64,000 nucleotides of DNA from Corynebacterium coyleae (GTDB taxonomy: Bacteria; Actinomycetota; Actinomycetes; Mycobacteriales; Mycobacteriaceae). The stretch spans positions 372,001 to 436,000 of the forward strand of contig NZ_CP047198.1 in assembly GCF_030408635.1 (NCBI RefSeq), in the 5' to 3' direction. Both the position numbers and the translations under genes were made by a program. Below are positions 41,064-49,984 of the stretch, piece by piece. Below the pieces are notes generated by a model. It was not told the DNA's origin and searched no databases. It worked only from the letters and a program-made list of their open reading frames with translations. Position 1 is the stretch's first letter; the number at the start of each line of letters is the position of its first letter.

Positions 41064-41806
41064 TGGGCCAGAAGATTCACCCACACGGCCTGCGCCTGGG
41101 TATCACTTCCGACTGGAAGTCCCACTGGTACGCCGACAAGAACTACGCCGAGTACGTCGCTGAGGACATCAAGGTCCGCGAGTGGCTCGAGAAGAACCTC
41201 GAGCGCGCTGGCATCTCCGATGTTGTCATCGAGCGCACCCGCGACCGCGTCCGTGTGGACATCCACACCGCACGTCCGGGCATTGTCATCGGCCGTCGCG
41301 GCGCTGAGGCTGACCGTATTCGCCGTGAGCTGGAGAAGCTGACCGGCAAGATGGTTGCACTGAACATCCTCGAGGTGAAGAACGTCGATGCAGACGCCAC
41401 CCTGGTTGCTCAGTCCATCGCCGAGCAGCTGGTCAACCGTGTCGCGTTCCGTCGCGCCATGCGTAAGGCCATCCAGTCCGCTATGCGTAACCCGCAGGTC
41501 AAGGGCATCAAGGTTATGACGTCCGGCCGTCTCGGCGGCGCGGAAATGTCCCGTGTCGAGCGCTACCACGAGGGTCGCGTTCCGCTGCACACGCTGCGCG
41601 CGGAGATCGACTACGGCACTGCAGAAGCACACACCACCTTCGGCGTCATTGGCGTCAAGGTGTGGATCTACAAGGGCGACGTCGTCGGTGGCGTCCGCGA
41701 GTCTGAGCTCAATGCACCGAGCAACGATCGTCGTGGACGTGGCGACCGTCGCCCGCGCCGCGGCGGCCAGCGTCGCCGGGCGGCAGAGCAGAAGAAGGAG
41801 GGCTAA
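41063..41806 (+). CDS. rpsC: 30S ribosomal protein S3
   Basis: 247 residues. S3 helps unwind mRNA at the entry channel. The KH domain is near [17 protein letters not shown]. The C-terminal tail is rich in Arg, Gly and Asp ([17 protein letters not shown]). ATG 41063 overlaps rplV by one base. An in-frame start at 40937 would lie inside rplV. Confidence 0.97.
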   Translation: MGQKIHPHGLRLGITSDWKSHWYADKNYAEYVAEDIKVREWLEKNLERAGISDVVIERTRDRVRVDIHTARPGIVIGRRGAEADRIRRELEKLTGKMVALNILEVKNVDADATLVAQSIAEQLVNRVAFRRAMRKAIQSAMRNPQVKGIKVMTSGRLGGAEMSRVERYHEGRVPLHTLRAEIDYGTAEAHTTFGVIGVKVWIYKGDVVGGVRESELNAPSNDRRGRGDRRPRRGGQRRRAAEQKKEG

Positions 41807-41809
41807 TTC

Positions 41810-42226
41810 ATGCTCATCCCTAAGCGCGTGAAATACCGCCGCCAGCACCGCCCGACCCGTTCTGGCGTGTCCAAGGGTGGCAACCAGATCAACTTCGGCG
41901 ACTACGGCCTGCAGGCCCTCGAGCCGGCGTACATCACGAACCGCCAGATCGAGTCTGCCCGTATTGCTATCAACCGCCACGTCAAGCGTGGTGGCAAGGT
42001 CTGGATCAACATCTTCCCGGATCGTCCGCTGACCCAGAAGCCGCTCGGCGTGCGTATGGGTTCCGGTAAGGGCCCGGTGGAGAAGTGGGTGGCCAACGTC
42101 AAGCCTGGCCGCATCCTGTTCGAAATGTCCTACCCCAACGAGGAAACTGCCATTGAGGCGCTGCGCCGTGCAGGCGCGAAGCTGCCGTGCAAGGTCCGCG
42201 TCATCAAGAAGGAGGACCAGTTCTAA
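41810..42226 (+). CDS. rplP: 50S ribosomal protein L16
   Basis: 138 residues. L16 contacts the A-site tRNA and is the site of avilamycin-type resistance. Family segments include [16 protein letters not shown] and [15 protein letters not shown]. Its stop overlaps the rpmC start (TAATG). Confidence 0.96.
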   Translation: MLIPKRVKYRRQHRPTRSGVSKGGNQINFGDYGLQALEPAYITNRQIESARIAINRHVKRGGKVWINIFPDRPLTQKPLGVRMGSGKGPVEKWVANVKPGRILFEMSYPNEETAIEALRRAGAKLPCKVRVIKKEDQF

Positions 42227-42465
42227 TGGCTAACGGTACCCCCGCATCTGAGTTCCGCGAGCTCAACGACGACGAGCTGAAGGGCCGCCTCAACGAGGCG
42301 AAGGAAGAGCTGTTCAACCTGCGCTTCCAGCTTGCAACCGGCCAGCTGACCAACAACCGCCGCATCTCCACCGTGAAGCGCGACATCGCTCGCATCTACA
42401 CGGTGCTGCGCGAGCGTGAGCTTGGTCTGTCCGTCGTCCCGGAGTCCACGGGAGCTGAGGCATAA
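42226..42465 (+). CDS. rpmC: 50S ribosomal protein L29
   Basis: 79 residues, two-helix protein beside the tunnel exit. The segment [20 protein letters not shown] and the [19 protein letters not shown] helix are typical. ATG 42226 overlaps rplP. Confidence 0.94.
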   Translation: MANGTPASEFRELNDDELKGRLNEAKEELFNLRFQLATGQLTNNRRISTVKRDIARIYTVLRERELGLSVVPESTGAEA

Positions 42466-42467
42466 CC

Positions 42468-42752
42468 ATGAGTGAGGCAAACGTGACTGAGAACACCAAG
42501 GACAAGGCCGTGCAGAAGCGCCGCCGTGGCTACGTCGTGTCCGACAAGATGGACAAGACGATCGTCGTCGAGGTTGAGGACCGCAAGTCCCACGCCCTCT
42601 ACGGCAAGATCGTGCGTACCACGAAGCGCGTCAAGGCTCACGACGAGAACAACACCGCTGGTGTTGGCGATCTCGTCCACATCGAGGAGACGCGTCCGCT
42701 GTCGAAGGACAAGCACTTCCGTCTCGTCGACATCATCGAGAAGGCTCGCTAA
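42468..42752 (+). CDS. rpsQ: 30S ribosomal protein S17
   Basis: 94 residues. S17 is an early-binding OB-fold protein of the 30S body. Family core: [19 protein letters not shown], then [13 protein letters not shown]. The N-terminal 15 residues are an extension typical of actinobacteria. It is the last gene of the S10 block here. The next operon gene (rplN) is 9 kb away. Confidence 0.95.
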   Translation: MSEANVTENTKDKAVQKRRRGYVVSDKMDKTIVVEVEDRKSHALYGKIVRTTKRVKAHDENNTAGVGDLVHIEETRPLSKDKHFRLVDIIEKAR

Positions 42753-42761
42753 AAGCTAGTC

Positions 42762-42774
42762 GCTTCTCGACGAC
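42762..42774 (-). repeat. Dispersed 13-mer (GCTTNNCGACGAC), intergenic after rpsQ
   Basis: Exact match GCTTCTCGACGAC, 10 bases after the stop and 4 bases before the terminator stem. Confidence 0.8.
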
Positions 42775-42777
42775 TCC

Positions 42778-42814
42778 ACCGCCCCGGGTTGGCTACCAAC
42801 CCGGGGCGGTTTTT
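42778..42814 (+). terminator. Terminator after rpsQ
   Basis: A 15-bp perfect stem (ACCGCCCCGGGTTGG/CCAACCCGGGGCGGT), loop CTA, then TTTT. Confidence 0.93.
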
Positions 42815-42862
42815 GCGTTTTCAACTTTTTCTGCGCCCTTACACAAGGGTACGATTTCCCGC

Positions 42863-44728
42863 ATGTGTGGAATCGTTGGATATGTAGGCGCAAACGCGAC
42901 AACGCGTGACGCGAAAGACGTAATCATCGATGGTCTTCGCCGCCTCGAATACCGCGGGTACGACTCCGCAGGTGTTGCGGTGGTGAACGACCAGTCGATC
43001 GAATGCCGGAAGAAGGCCGGCAAGGTAGCGGATCTCGAAGCGGAGATTGCTAACAACCCCATCGCAGCATCGAACCTGGGCATCGGGCATACCCGGTGGG
43101 CGACCCACGGCGGTCCGACGGATGCGAATGCTCACCCGCATGTGGTGGGAGATGGCCGTATGGCAGTGGTGCACAACGGCATCATCGAAAACTTTTCGCA
43201 TTTGAAGGCTGAGCTCGCAGAGAAGGGCTACACCTTCAAGTCTGAAACCGATACTGAGGTTGCTGGCACGCTGCTGCTGGATATCTACAACACGGAAGCG
43301 GACGGGGATCTGACCCGTGCGATGCAGTTGGCAGCGAACCGTCTGGAGGGCGCGTTCACCCTGCTCGCCATCCACCCGGACCATCCAGACCGCATTGTTG
43401 CGGCGCGTTGGAACTCCCCGCTGGTGATCGGTGTAGGCGAGGGCGAGAACTTCCTGAGCTCCGACGTCGCTGGCTTCATTGAGTTCACCCGTGACGCGGT
43501 GGAGATGGACAACGGCCAGATTGTGACGTTGACGGCTGATGGCTACGACGTGATTGACTTCGACGGCACCCCCGCCGAGGCGAAGCCGTTCAAGGTTGAG
43601 TGGGATGTCACCGCTGCGGAGAAGGGTGGCTACAACTCCTTCATGGAAAAGGAGATCCATGATCAGCCGGGTGCCGTCCGCGACACGCTTTACGGTCGCT
43701 TCGACGAAGATGGCAAGTTGATGTTGGACGAGTTGCGTATCGACGAATCCGTGCTGCGCTCCATCAACAAAATCATCATCGTCGCTTGCGGTACTGCGTC
43801 GTACGCGGGCCAGGTGGCGCGTTACGCCATCGAACACTGGTGCCGTATCCCGACGGAAGTGGAGCTCGCCCACGAGTTCCGCTACCGCGACCCGATTGTC
43901 AACGAGCAGACTCTCGTCGTTGCCGTTTCCCAGTCCGGAGAGACCATGGACACGCTGATGGCTGTCCGTCACGCACGTGAGCAGGGCGCGAAGGTCATCG
44001 CTATCTGCAACACCGTGGGCTCCTCGATCCCGCGTGAGGCGGATGCGTCGCTGTACACCTACGCAGGCCCGGAGATCGCTGTGGCGTCGACGAAGGCGTT
44101 CATCTCCCAGATTGTCGCGGCGTACCTGCTGGCGCTGTACCTGGCGCAGGTGCGTGGCAACAAGTACGCCGATGAGATCCGTCAGATCATCGGCGAGCTG
44201 GAGCTGATGCCGGAGAAGATCCAGCGCGTGCTGGACAACGAAAACCAGGTCAAGCAGTTGGGCCAGGATATGGCGGATGCAAAGTCCGTGCTCTTCCTTG
44301 GCCGCCACGTCGGCTTCCCGGTCGCCCTCGAGGGCGCGCTGAAGCTCAAGGAGGTTGCTTATTTGCACTCCGAGGGCTTCGCTGCAGGCGAGTTGAAGCA
44401 CGGCCCGATCGCGCTGGTTGAGGAAGGCCAGCCGGTGTTTGTCATCGTGCCGTCGAAGAAGTCGCGCCACAACCTGCACGCCAAGGTGGTCTCCAACATC
44501 CAAGAGGTGCGCGCCCGTGGTGCCGTGACCATCGTGATCGCGGAAGAGGGCGACACGGATGTGGAGCAGTTTGCCAACCACATCATCCGCATCCCGGAGT
44601 CCCCGGGCCTGCTGCAGCCACTCTTGGCGACGATCCCGTTGCAGATCTTCGCCTGCGCCGTCGCAGAAGCACGCGGCCTGAACGTGGACCAGCCGCGTAA
44701 CCTGGCTAAGTCCGTCACGGTGGAGTAG
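42863..44728 (+). CDS. glmS: Glutamine-fructose-6-phosphate aminotransferase (isomerizing)
   Basis: 621 residues. It makes glucosamine-6-phosphate, the first step of UDP-GlcNAc and hence peptidoglycan synthesis. The N-terminal Ntn amidotransferase starts MCGIVGYVG with Cys2 as nucleophile after Met removal, and LEYRGYDSAG follows. Two SIS domains come after residue 290 (ACGTASYAGQ and the CGGSS-equivalent). The C terminus PRNLAKSVTVE is typical. ATG 42863 is fixed by Cys2. No glmS ribozyme is visible in the 110-base gap upstream. Confidence 0.96.
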   Translation: MCGIVGYVGANATTRDAKDVIIDGLRRLEYRGYDSAGVAVVNDQSIECRKKAGKVADLEAEIANNPIAASNLGIGHTRWATHGGPTDANAHPHVVGDGRMAVVHNGIIENFSHLKAELAEKGYTFKSETDTEVAGTLLLDIYNTEADGDLTRAMQLAANRLEGAFTLLAIHPDHPDRIVAARWNSPLVIGVGEGENFLSSDVAGFIEFTRDAVEMDNGQIVTLTADGYDVIDFDGTPAEAKPFKVEWDVTAAEKGGYNSFMEKEIHDQPGAVRDTLYGRFDEDGKLMLDELRIDESVLRSINKIIIVACGTASYAGQVARYAIEHWCRIPTEVELAHEFRYRDPIVNEQTLVVAVSQSGETMDTLMAVRHAREQGAKVIAICNTVGSSIPREADASLYTYAGPEIAVASTKAFISQIVAAYLLALYLAQVRGNKYADEIRQIIGELELMPEKIQRVLDNENQVKQLGQDMADAKSVLFLGRHVGFPVALEGALKLKEVAYLHSEGFAAGELKHGPIALVEEGQPVFVIVPSKKSRHNLHAKVVSNIQEVRARGAVTIVIAEEGDTDVEQFANHIIRIPESPGLLQPLLATIPLQIFACAVAEARGLNVDQPRNLAKSVTVE

Positions 44729-44731
44729 AAG

Positions 44732-45420
44732 CTACCGACCGCGCCAGGGCGCCCCGGGATTGGCGCTGCGGTATTTCATCATCTGGTGGAAGATCTCCGC
44801 AGCACCAGCCCGCTGCCCCTGTGTCGCGCTGAGCGTACCCGTGTTGTCAGGCAATGCGTCAAGCGCGAATACTCCCGGGGTGAGAACCTCTGCTAGAAAT
44901 GAGGGGCAGCCGTCGCTGCGCCGACGTAGCGGGCGGCGTGGGCTTCTGCGGCGTCGATGCGTGTCCAGTCGACTGCCCAACCGGAGGTGCGCAGCATCTG
45001 ATCGAAGAAAAAGCGTTGGGTCCGCGAATTACCGTCCCGGAACGGATGCACGATTGTCAATTCGCTCCAGTGATCCGCGATGGTGTTTACTGCAGCAGAC
45101 TTGTCATCGGAGGAGACCGGCAGTTTCGCGATCCGGCCCATCACTCGGTCGAGTTCAGCCTCAACGTATCGCGCTCGACACATCGCCATGCCCATCGCAC
45201 CAACTTCCTCGGTGCGGATCTGGCCCGCCCAGGGGTAAATGTCCTACATGAGGTAATGGTGTGTGGACTGCAGAGATTCACGTGTGAATTCGGTCAGCAG
45301 TGGACCGTTTTCGAGCTCGCCGAGTCGTTGAGGCGCGAGGTTGCCAGCGATGCGGTCCAGCACAACCGGGTCTGTTAGCCCGAATAGGTTTTCCGGGGCC
45401 TCGTTGCTTCGTCGTGCCAT
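44732..45420 (-). pseudogene. Fic/DOC family protein, broken by a stop codon and a frameshift
   Basis: The frame opens at ATG 45420 and continues to HHYLM, then meets TAG at 45246-45244 (probably CAG before), then resumes in the same frame with DIYPWAGQIRTEE. The catalytic Fic motif HPFRDGNSRTQR is intact near 45037. At about 44900-44925 the frame shifts, and the C terminus (FLAEVLTPGVFALDALPDN and onward) continues in another frame to 44732. Fic proteins transfer AMP or other nucleotides to target proteins, here probably as a toxin. With two lesions no full product can be made. Confidence 0.82.
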
Positions 45421-45425
45421 GGTGT

Positions 45426-45647
45426 TTAGGCAGCTCCGGTGATACGTTGCCGCAGTTCACGTGCGCGAGGCGTGTTTCCCAGGCCTTCCCTTTCGAGCAC
45501 CTGTAGCACGACCTCGTCGGCTGAGATATCTCCTCGCAGCTGGCGTCGCAGAAGCGCCTCGTCCTCGGCGGACATGGGTTGGCCCGCCATGATCATGGAG
45601 GCGTTCACGGCGGCGACCTTCTGATCTTCGTTGCGCGGGTCAGTCAT
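45426..45647 (-). CDS. VbhA-like antitoxin
   Basis: 73 residues, matching the small antitoxins (VbhA family) that block Fic toxins. The characteristic tail is RRQLRGDISADEVVLQVLEREG. The N-terminal helix reads AAVNASMIMAGQPMS. The inhibitory motif is normally S/T-x-x-x-E-G, but here the Glu is Ala (SMIMAG). Its ATG 45647 overlaps the thiD stop, and the broken Fic gene begins 5 bases after its stop, so the trio forms one operon. The toxin is dead and the antitoxin may be drifting. Confidence 0.8.
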   Translation of the reverse strand: MTDPRNEDQKVAAVNASMIMAGQPMSAEDEALLRRQLRGDISADEVVLQVLEREGLGNTPRARELRQRITGAA

Positions 45648-46477
45648 GCAGGTGATTCTAGCGGTTCGGCGAGGCGGTAGAGCTGGTGGAAGTGGTGCAC
45701 CGGCCCGTGACCCTGGCCCACCTCGAGGTCGTCGGCGTGGGCGATGGCTTCGTGGAGCCAGGCGGAAGCCCACTCGACGGCGGCGGGGGCGTCGTCGAGA
45801 ACAAGCCGGGTTGCAAGGGCTGCGGAGAGAGAACAGCCGGTGCCGTGGGTGTTCTTCGTGGCTACGCGGGGCACATCCGCGATGTGGATCTCGCCGTCGG
45901 GGGTGACCAGCGCGTTGGAGGCGTGATCCCCGGTGAGGTGGCCGCCCTTGACCAGAACGGACACGCTCGCATCTGCTGCGTATCGACGACCCTGGGAAAC
46001 CGCATCCTCGAATGTGGTGGCGGGGGTGTCGTCGCAAAGCACTGCGAGCTCGGGGATGTTCGGGGTGACCACGGTGGCGTGCTCACGAACGAGGGTGCGC
46101 AGGGCGTCTTCGGCATCCTCGGTGAGGAGGCGATCGCCGGAGGTGGCGACCATGACGGGATCGACAACAACGACGGGGACGGAGTGCTGGGCGAGGAATT
46201 CGGAGACCGTGCGGGTGGTGTCCGCATCGCCCAGCATCCCGATCTTGACGGCGTCGACTGTGACGTCGTCGAACACGGAATCCAACTGCGCGCGCAGGAA
46301 TGACTGGGGTGGGGTGTGGATCTCGCGCACACCTTGTGTGTTCTGGGCGACCAGCGCGGTGACCACGCACATGCCGTAGCCACCTGCGGCGGCGATGGAC
46401 TTCAGATCAGCTTGAATGCCGGCACCGCCTGTGGGGTCGGTGCCGGCAATGGAGAGAACTCTTGGGATGCGTGCCAT
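45644..46477 (-). CDS. thiD: Hydroxymethylpyrimidine/phosphomethylpyrimidine kinase
   Basis: 277 residues of a ribokinase-like enzyme. It phosphorylates hydroxymethylpyrimidine twice for thiamine synthesis. The start RIPRVLSIAGTDPTGGAGIQ (residues about 3-22) and the anionic hole HGTGCSLSAAL near residue 208 identify it. ATG 46477 is favoured over GTG 46483 two codons upstream. No TPP riboswitch is seen in the 21-base gap to the GTPase gene. The gene shares an operon with the antitoxin. Confidence 0.93.
   Translation of the reverse strand: MARIPRVLSIAGTDPTGGAGIQADLKSIAAAGGYGMCVVTALVAQNTQGVREIHTPPQSFLRAQLDSVFDDVTVDAVKIGMLGDADTTRTVSEFLAQHSVPVVVVDPVMVATSGDRLLTEDAEDALRTLVREHATVVTPNIPELAVLCDDTPATTFEDAVSQGRRYAADASVSVLVKGGHLTGDHASNALVTPDGEIHIADVPRVATKNTHGTGCSLSAALATRLVLDDAPAAVEWASAWLHEAIAHADDLEVGQGHGPVHHFHQLYRLAEPLESPA
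46028..46040 (+). repeat. Dispersed 13-mer inside thiD
   Basis: Exact match GTCGTCGCAAAGC, encoding Leu-Cys-Asp-Asp on the minus strand, a different peptide from the usual Leu-Val/Ile-Asp-Asp. Confidence 0.75.
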
Positions 46478-46498
46478 AGGCACTGACGCTACCCGGAA

Positions 46499-48097
46499 CT
46501 ACCCAGCGGCGAGGGCGATGCGCTCGGCAAAACGGGAATAGTCCTCGCGGATGGCCAACAGCGGCTGGGACACAGCAGTTTCGGAGGCTGCGGCCACCTC
46601 TTTTTGGATGGCGTTGCGGGTGCGTCGCTTCACCCCAGAGCCCAGCACGCCGCCGAAGGCCGCGGATATCAATCCGATGATTACACCGGTGAGTAAGCCA
46701 GCCATGATCAGCAGGGTAGGAATCGGCCAGCCTTCCACATCCGGCACCAGGTCGGTGCCCAGCAGCGGTGTGAGCACGCCCGGGACGAAGGCGACCAGCA
46801 GGTACCACAGCACACCAACCAGGGCGGCGAGCAGCGCAAACCACTGGAAGATGGTCAGCACTGCCCAGCCCTTGGACGGCTCCGCGGGCAGTTTCGCACG
46901 GGCCACAGCGCGGTCCAGTTCGGCGGGAAGGCCGGTGGAGATCTCCTCGGACCGGTCCGCCACGGCCGCAGCCCACTCGTGTGGCAGCCCTTCGCCAACG
47001 GCGGTGGCGTAATCGCGAAGACCCGAGTTGGCTACGGCTTTGGAGGCGGCGTCGAGTTCCGGCATGGAGGTGCGGTGCACACCCAGTTCGTCGGCATCCT
47101 CGCGCAGCCCTAAGCGACGAAGCGGGTCGGGTTTGAAGCGGGTGATCCAGGAGGTCAGCAGCCAGCCGGTGCGTTGGCGCAGGCGTTTGCGGTAGGCGGC
47201 AGCGGTGATGCCCGCGATGCGTTCTGCACCCGCGGCCTTGGTCAGTGCGGTGTCGAGGTCGCGTTTGGCGTGCTTGTCCACACCACCGGCACCCTTCGTT
47301 CCGGCGTATGGGGCGGCAACGGAAGCAATGTCGGCCTCGATGCGGGCAGTCTGCGCATTGTGGGCCTTTGCCACGCGCGCGATCGCGCCGCGCAGGTCTT
47401 CGATACCAGCACCGGTCAGGGTGGAGGTGGGGATGACGTGGACGTTGGTCAGGCCGTCGTCGAGAAGCAGGCCCGCATAAGAGCCAGCTACGGTGTCCAC
47501 GTCGCGCTCCGCCAAAAGGTCGGCTTTGTTCAGCACTGCCAGTGTGACCGCGGAGTGGTTCGCGTGCGGGCGGATGAACTGGTCATGGATGACACTGTCG
47601 GCGTACTTCTCGGGGTCGGACACCCACACGAGCACGTCGACCTGGCCGGCGAGGCGTTCGGCGATGACGCGGTTGGAGGCCTCTACCGAGTCGAAGTCGG
47701 GAAGATCCAGCAGGATCAGCGGGCCAGCATTTTTGGCAAACTCGCCTTGGCGCTCGCGGCGGTCTTCCACGCCGAGCCAGTCCAGGAGTTCCTCAGAGCC
47801 TTCCGGCTGCCAGATCGCGGCCAGGGGAGAGGACGTGGTTGGGCGGCGCGCCGCTGCTTTGCCCAGGTCCTCGCCGACAACGGCGTTGAACAGCGAGGTT
47901 TTACCGGAACCGGTCGCGCCGAAAAAGCCCACGACGGTGTGCTCGGCGGACAGGGCGCGACGCTCGGCGCCAGCCTTGGCCACGCGTTCTAGGCGTTCGC
48001 GTTGCTCGCCGGACAGGTACGGTGCACCAATTTCGGCAGCGTCCTCGAGCGCGCTCAGCCGTTTGCTCAGCCCAATCTTTTTGCTAAACAGCGCCAT
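46499..48097 (-). CDS. Dynamin-like membrane GTPase (second of pair)
   Basis: 532 residues. The GTPase motifs are GATGSGKTSLFNAV (G1, about residue 57), LLDLPDFDSVEASNR (G3) and LNKADLL (G4). Two transmembrane helices follow near residues 415-445 and 465-490. The overall build resembles bacterial dynamin-like or YfjP-type proteins. It overlaps the end of the partner GTPase by 14 bases, so the two are coupled and may act together on the inner membrane. The N terminus MALFSKKIG is preceded by GAAAGGGG. Confidence 0.85.
   Translation of the reverse strand: MALFSKKIGLSKRLSALEDAAEIGAPYLSGEQRERLERVAKAGAERRALSAEHTVVGFFGATGSGKTSLFNAVVGEDLGKAAARRPTTSSPLAAIWQPEGSEELLDWLGVEDRRERQGEFAKNAGPLILLDLPDFDSVEASNRVIAERLAGQVDVLVWVSDPEKYADSVIHDQFIRPHANHSAVTLAVLNKADLLAERDVDTVAGSYAGLLLDDGLTNVHVIPTSTLTGAGIEDLRGAIARVAKAHNAQTARIEADIASVAAPYAGTKGAGGVDKHAKRDLDTALTKAAGAERIAGITAAAYRKRLRQRTGWLLTSWITRFKPDPLRRLGLREDADELGVHRTSMPELDAASKAVANSGLRDYATAVGEGLPHEWAAAVADRSEEISTGLPAELDRAVARAKLPAEPSKGWAVLTIFQWFALLAALVGVLWYLLVAFVPGVLTPLLGTDLVPDVEGWPIPTLLIMAGLLTGVIIGLISAAFGGVLGSGVKRRTRNAIQKEVAAASETAVSQPLLAIREDYSRFAERIALAAG
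47456..47468 (+). repeat. Dispersed 13-mer inside the second GTPase gene
   Basis: Exact match GTCGTCGAGAAGC. Confidence 0.75.
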
Positions 48098-49931
48098 TGT
48101 CGGACCCCTTTCGGAAGTTGCCGCGAAGCTGGTCAAACAGGCCACGCAGGGCGCTGTTGTTCAGGTCGTCGTTGGGGGTGTCGTCGATACGCGCAGGCAC
48201 TTGCTTGTCGACGACCCCCAGCAGCTTCGCATCCACCGCCCGGCGAGCCTGCTGGGAGGCATCGCGGATCTGCTCGGCCGTTGCGCCTTCGAGCAACGGG
48301 TCGGTGAACACGTGGTAGCGGTCGCGCTCGGCAGCAAAGAGTCCACCAAGGCGCTCGTTGAGGTCGTTGCGGGCCTGAGTGACCATGCGGCGCACCGTGT
48401 CTTCGCCGAAGATGGTCTCCAAAAGTTTCTGGCCAAGTACCGCAGAACCGCCCGCGATGGCCACCTCGCCGCCAGTCAAACCAGCGGTGGAGGCGAACAC
48501 TGTAAGCATGAGTGCCACGGTGACCACGTTGAGCCCAAAGGACATGAGACGGGCGCGCTGACGCTTATCGCCAGCAGTGTCCTGGATATGTCCGACGAGT
48601 TCTTGCTGCCAGTCTCGCACCAGTTTCGCCGCCTGTTCGGAAATGTCGGCGCTGGCGCGTGCGAGAGCCGGATCGGCGTCGGTGCGCAGCTCAGGAGCGA
48701 CCGCGCCGGTATGCGCCCAGGCGCGCGATGCTGCGGATTCGGCAGCATCGACGATGACTGCGTGCAGACCGGACTCGATCTCGGTCTCCACCTCACGCAG
48801 GGGAGCGGGCTGACCGGTGAAGAAACTGCCCACCTTATCTATTGCGCTGCTGAACCAGCGCTCGAATCCACGGAACACGTCAGAGGTACCGATGACGTCC
48901 TGCCAGCGGTCCATGACCTCGGAGCGCAGCAACTGTCCGTCGGAAGTCGCGTCGATGACCTGACGGTTGGCGGTGGTGTAAAACTCGTGGATCGATGCGT
49001 CGAGCTGGTTGGCAAACGCCTCCTGACGCTCACGGCGGCCGACCAAGGTATCCACTCGATCAAGCGCAGTCTGAACCGCGCCGGCCACAGTCTTGCCAGC
49101 CACGTCGCGCCGGGCGACGGTGTCCTCGGCGAGTGTGGTCAGGTAATCGCGCAGTGAAGCGACAAGGTCTTCGGCGAGAAACTCCCCGGACTCTCCAGAC
49201 TTCTCCGCGCCAAGGTCCGCGACGAACGGCACAGTAAAGACTGTTGCGTCGTGCAAGCCAGCCTCATTCATCATGCGGCGCAGATCGTCCGGCACGGTTT
49301 CGGCAGCCTTTTCGTCCAGGCGGTTGAGGACCACCACAACCTCAATGCCGCGGCCAGCGGCGTCGTGGAGGAAGTTCCACACAAGTTGATCGGCGTAGCG
49401 CGCCGGGGTGGTGACGAACACCCACAGATCCGCAGCCGCAAGGAGCTGACTTGCCAGGGCGCGGTTTTTGTCGTCGATGGAGTCGAAATCGGGGGCGTCG
49501 AGAAGCGCAAGGCCCTCGGGCACGCTTTGCGTATCCACGACTCGCAGCGTCGTCGATTGCTCGTTGCCCGCGCCGTGCGAGCGCGTCAGGCCTGGCAGTA
49601 CCTGTGGGGAGTTAAACCAATCAGCATCTGCTGGGTTTGCCACTAGCACTGGCTGCCGGGTGGTGGGGCGGATGACGCCTGGGTTGGAGACCCGCTCGCG
49701 CAGCAATGCATTGACAAGCGTGGACTTACCAGAGCCGGTGGAGCCGCCGATCACGGCGAGCAGCGGCGCGTCCAGGTTGGCGAGGCGGGGCAGGACATAG
49801 TCGTCGAGCTGGTTGACAATTGCGCGGGCCTCTGGGGCTGCATCAATAGGTAGGGCAGTGTCCGCGAGGGCTTCGCGAACACTGCGAACAGCTTCGAGGA
49901 CGTCAGGTGTCTGGGTACTCACCCGTCTCAT
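48084..49931 (-). CDS. Dynamin-like membrane GTPase (first of pair)
   Basis: 615 residues. G1 is GGSTGSGKSTLVNALL (about residue 60), G3 contains LLDAPDFDSIDDKN, and G4 is LNRLDEK. A hydrophobic pair of helices lies near residues 465-500 (LMLTVFASTAGLTGGEVAI). It is homologous to the next gene, and the two probably form a heteromeric membrane-remodelling pair, as seen for some tandem bacterial dynamins. ATG 49931 is used. GTG 49922 is possible. Confidence 0.85.
   Translation of the reverse strand: MRRVSTQTPDVLEAVRSVREALADTALPIDAAPEARAIVNQLDDYVLPRLANLDAPLLAVIGGSTGSGKSTLVNALLRERVSNPGVIRPTTRQPVLVANPADADWFNSPQVLPGLTRSHGAGNEQSTTLRVVDTQSVPEGLALLDAPDFDSIDDKNRALASQLLAAADLWVFVTTPARYADQLVWNFLHDAAGRGIEVVVVLNRLDEKAAETVPDDLRRMMNEAGLHDATVFTVPFVADLGAEKSGESGEFLAEDLVASLRDYLTTLAEDTVARRDVAGKTVAGAVQTALDRVDTLVGRRERQEAFANQLDASIHEFYTTANRQVIDATSDGQLLRSEVMDRWQDVIGTSDVFRGFERWFSSAIDKVGSFFTGQPAPLREVETEIESGLHAVIVDAAESAASRAWAHTGAVAPELRTDADPALARASADISEQAAKLVRDWQQELVGHIQDTAGDKRQRARLMSFGLNVVTVALMLTVFASTAGLTGGEVAIAGGSAVLGQKLLETIFGEDTVRRMVTQARNDLNERLGGLFAAERDRYHVFTDPLLEGATAEQIRDASQQARRAVDAKLLGVVDKQVPARIDDTPNDDLNNSALRGLFDQLRGNFRKGSDNGAV
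48203..48215 (-). repeat. Dispersed 13-mer inside the first GTPase gene
   Basis: Exact match GCTTGTCGACGAC, encoding Val-Val-Asp-Lys-Gln in the gene, so the word is read in the opposite direction from most genic copies. A second related word GTGTCGTCGATACGC lies 24 bases upstream, giving an inverted pair. Confidence 0.75.
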
Positions 49932-49960
49932 TTTGGCAGAGGCACCCAAGGTGAGGGGAG

Positions 49961-49984
49961 TTAGTCCTTGTTGGTTAGTCCTTG
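49961..49984. repeat. Tandem duplication at the end of the formate/nitrite channel gene
   Basis: TTAGTCCTTG occurs twice with a period of 14 bases. The second copy holds the stop and last codons of the channel gene, so the 3' end was duplicated by slippage. Confidence 0.8.

Noticed and set aside
45648-46037. An upstream extension of the antitoxin frame to 46037
   Set aside because: It lies wholly within thiD and has no antitoxin-like residues. The ATG at 45647 overlaps the thiD stop in the usual coupled way.
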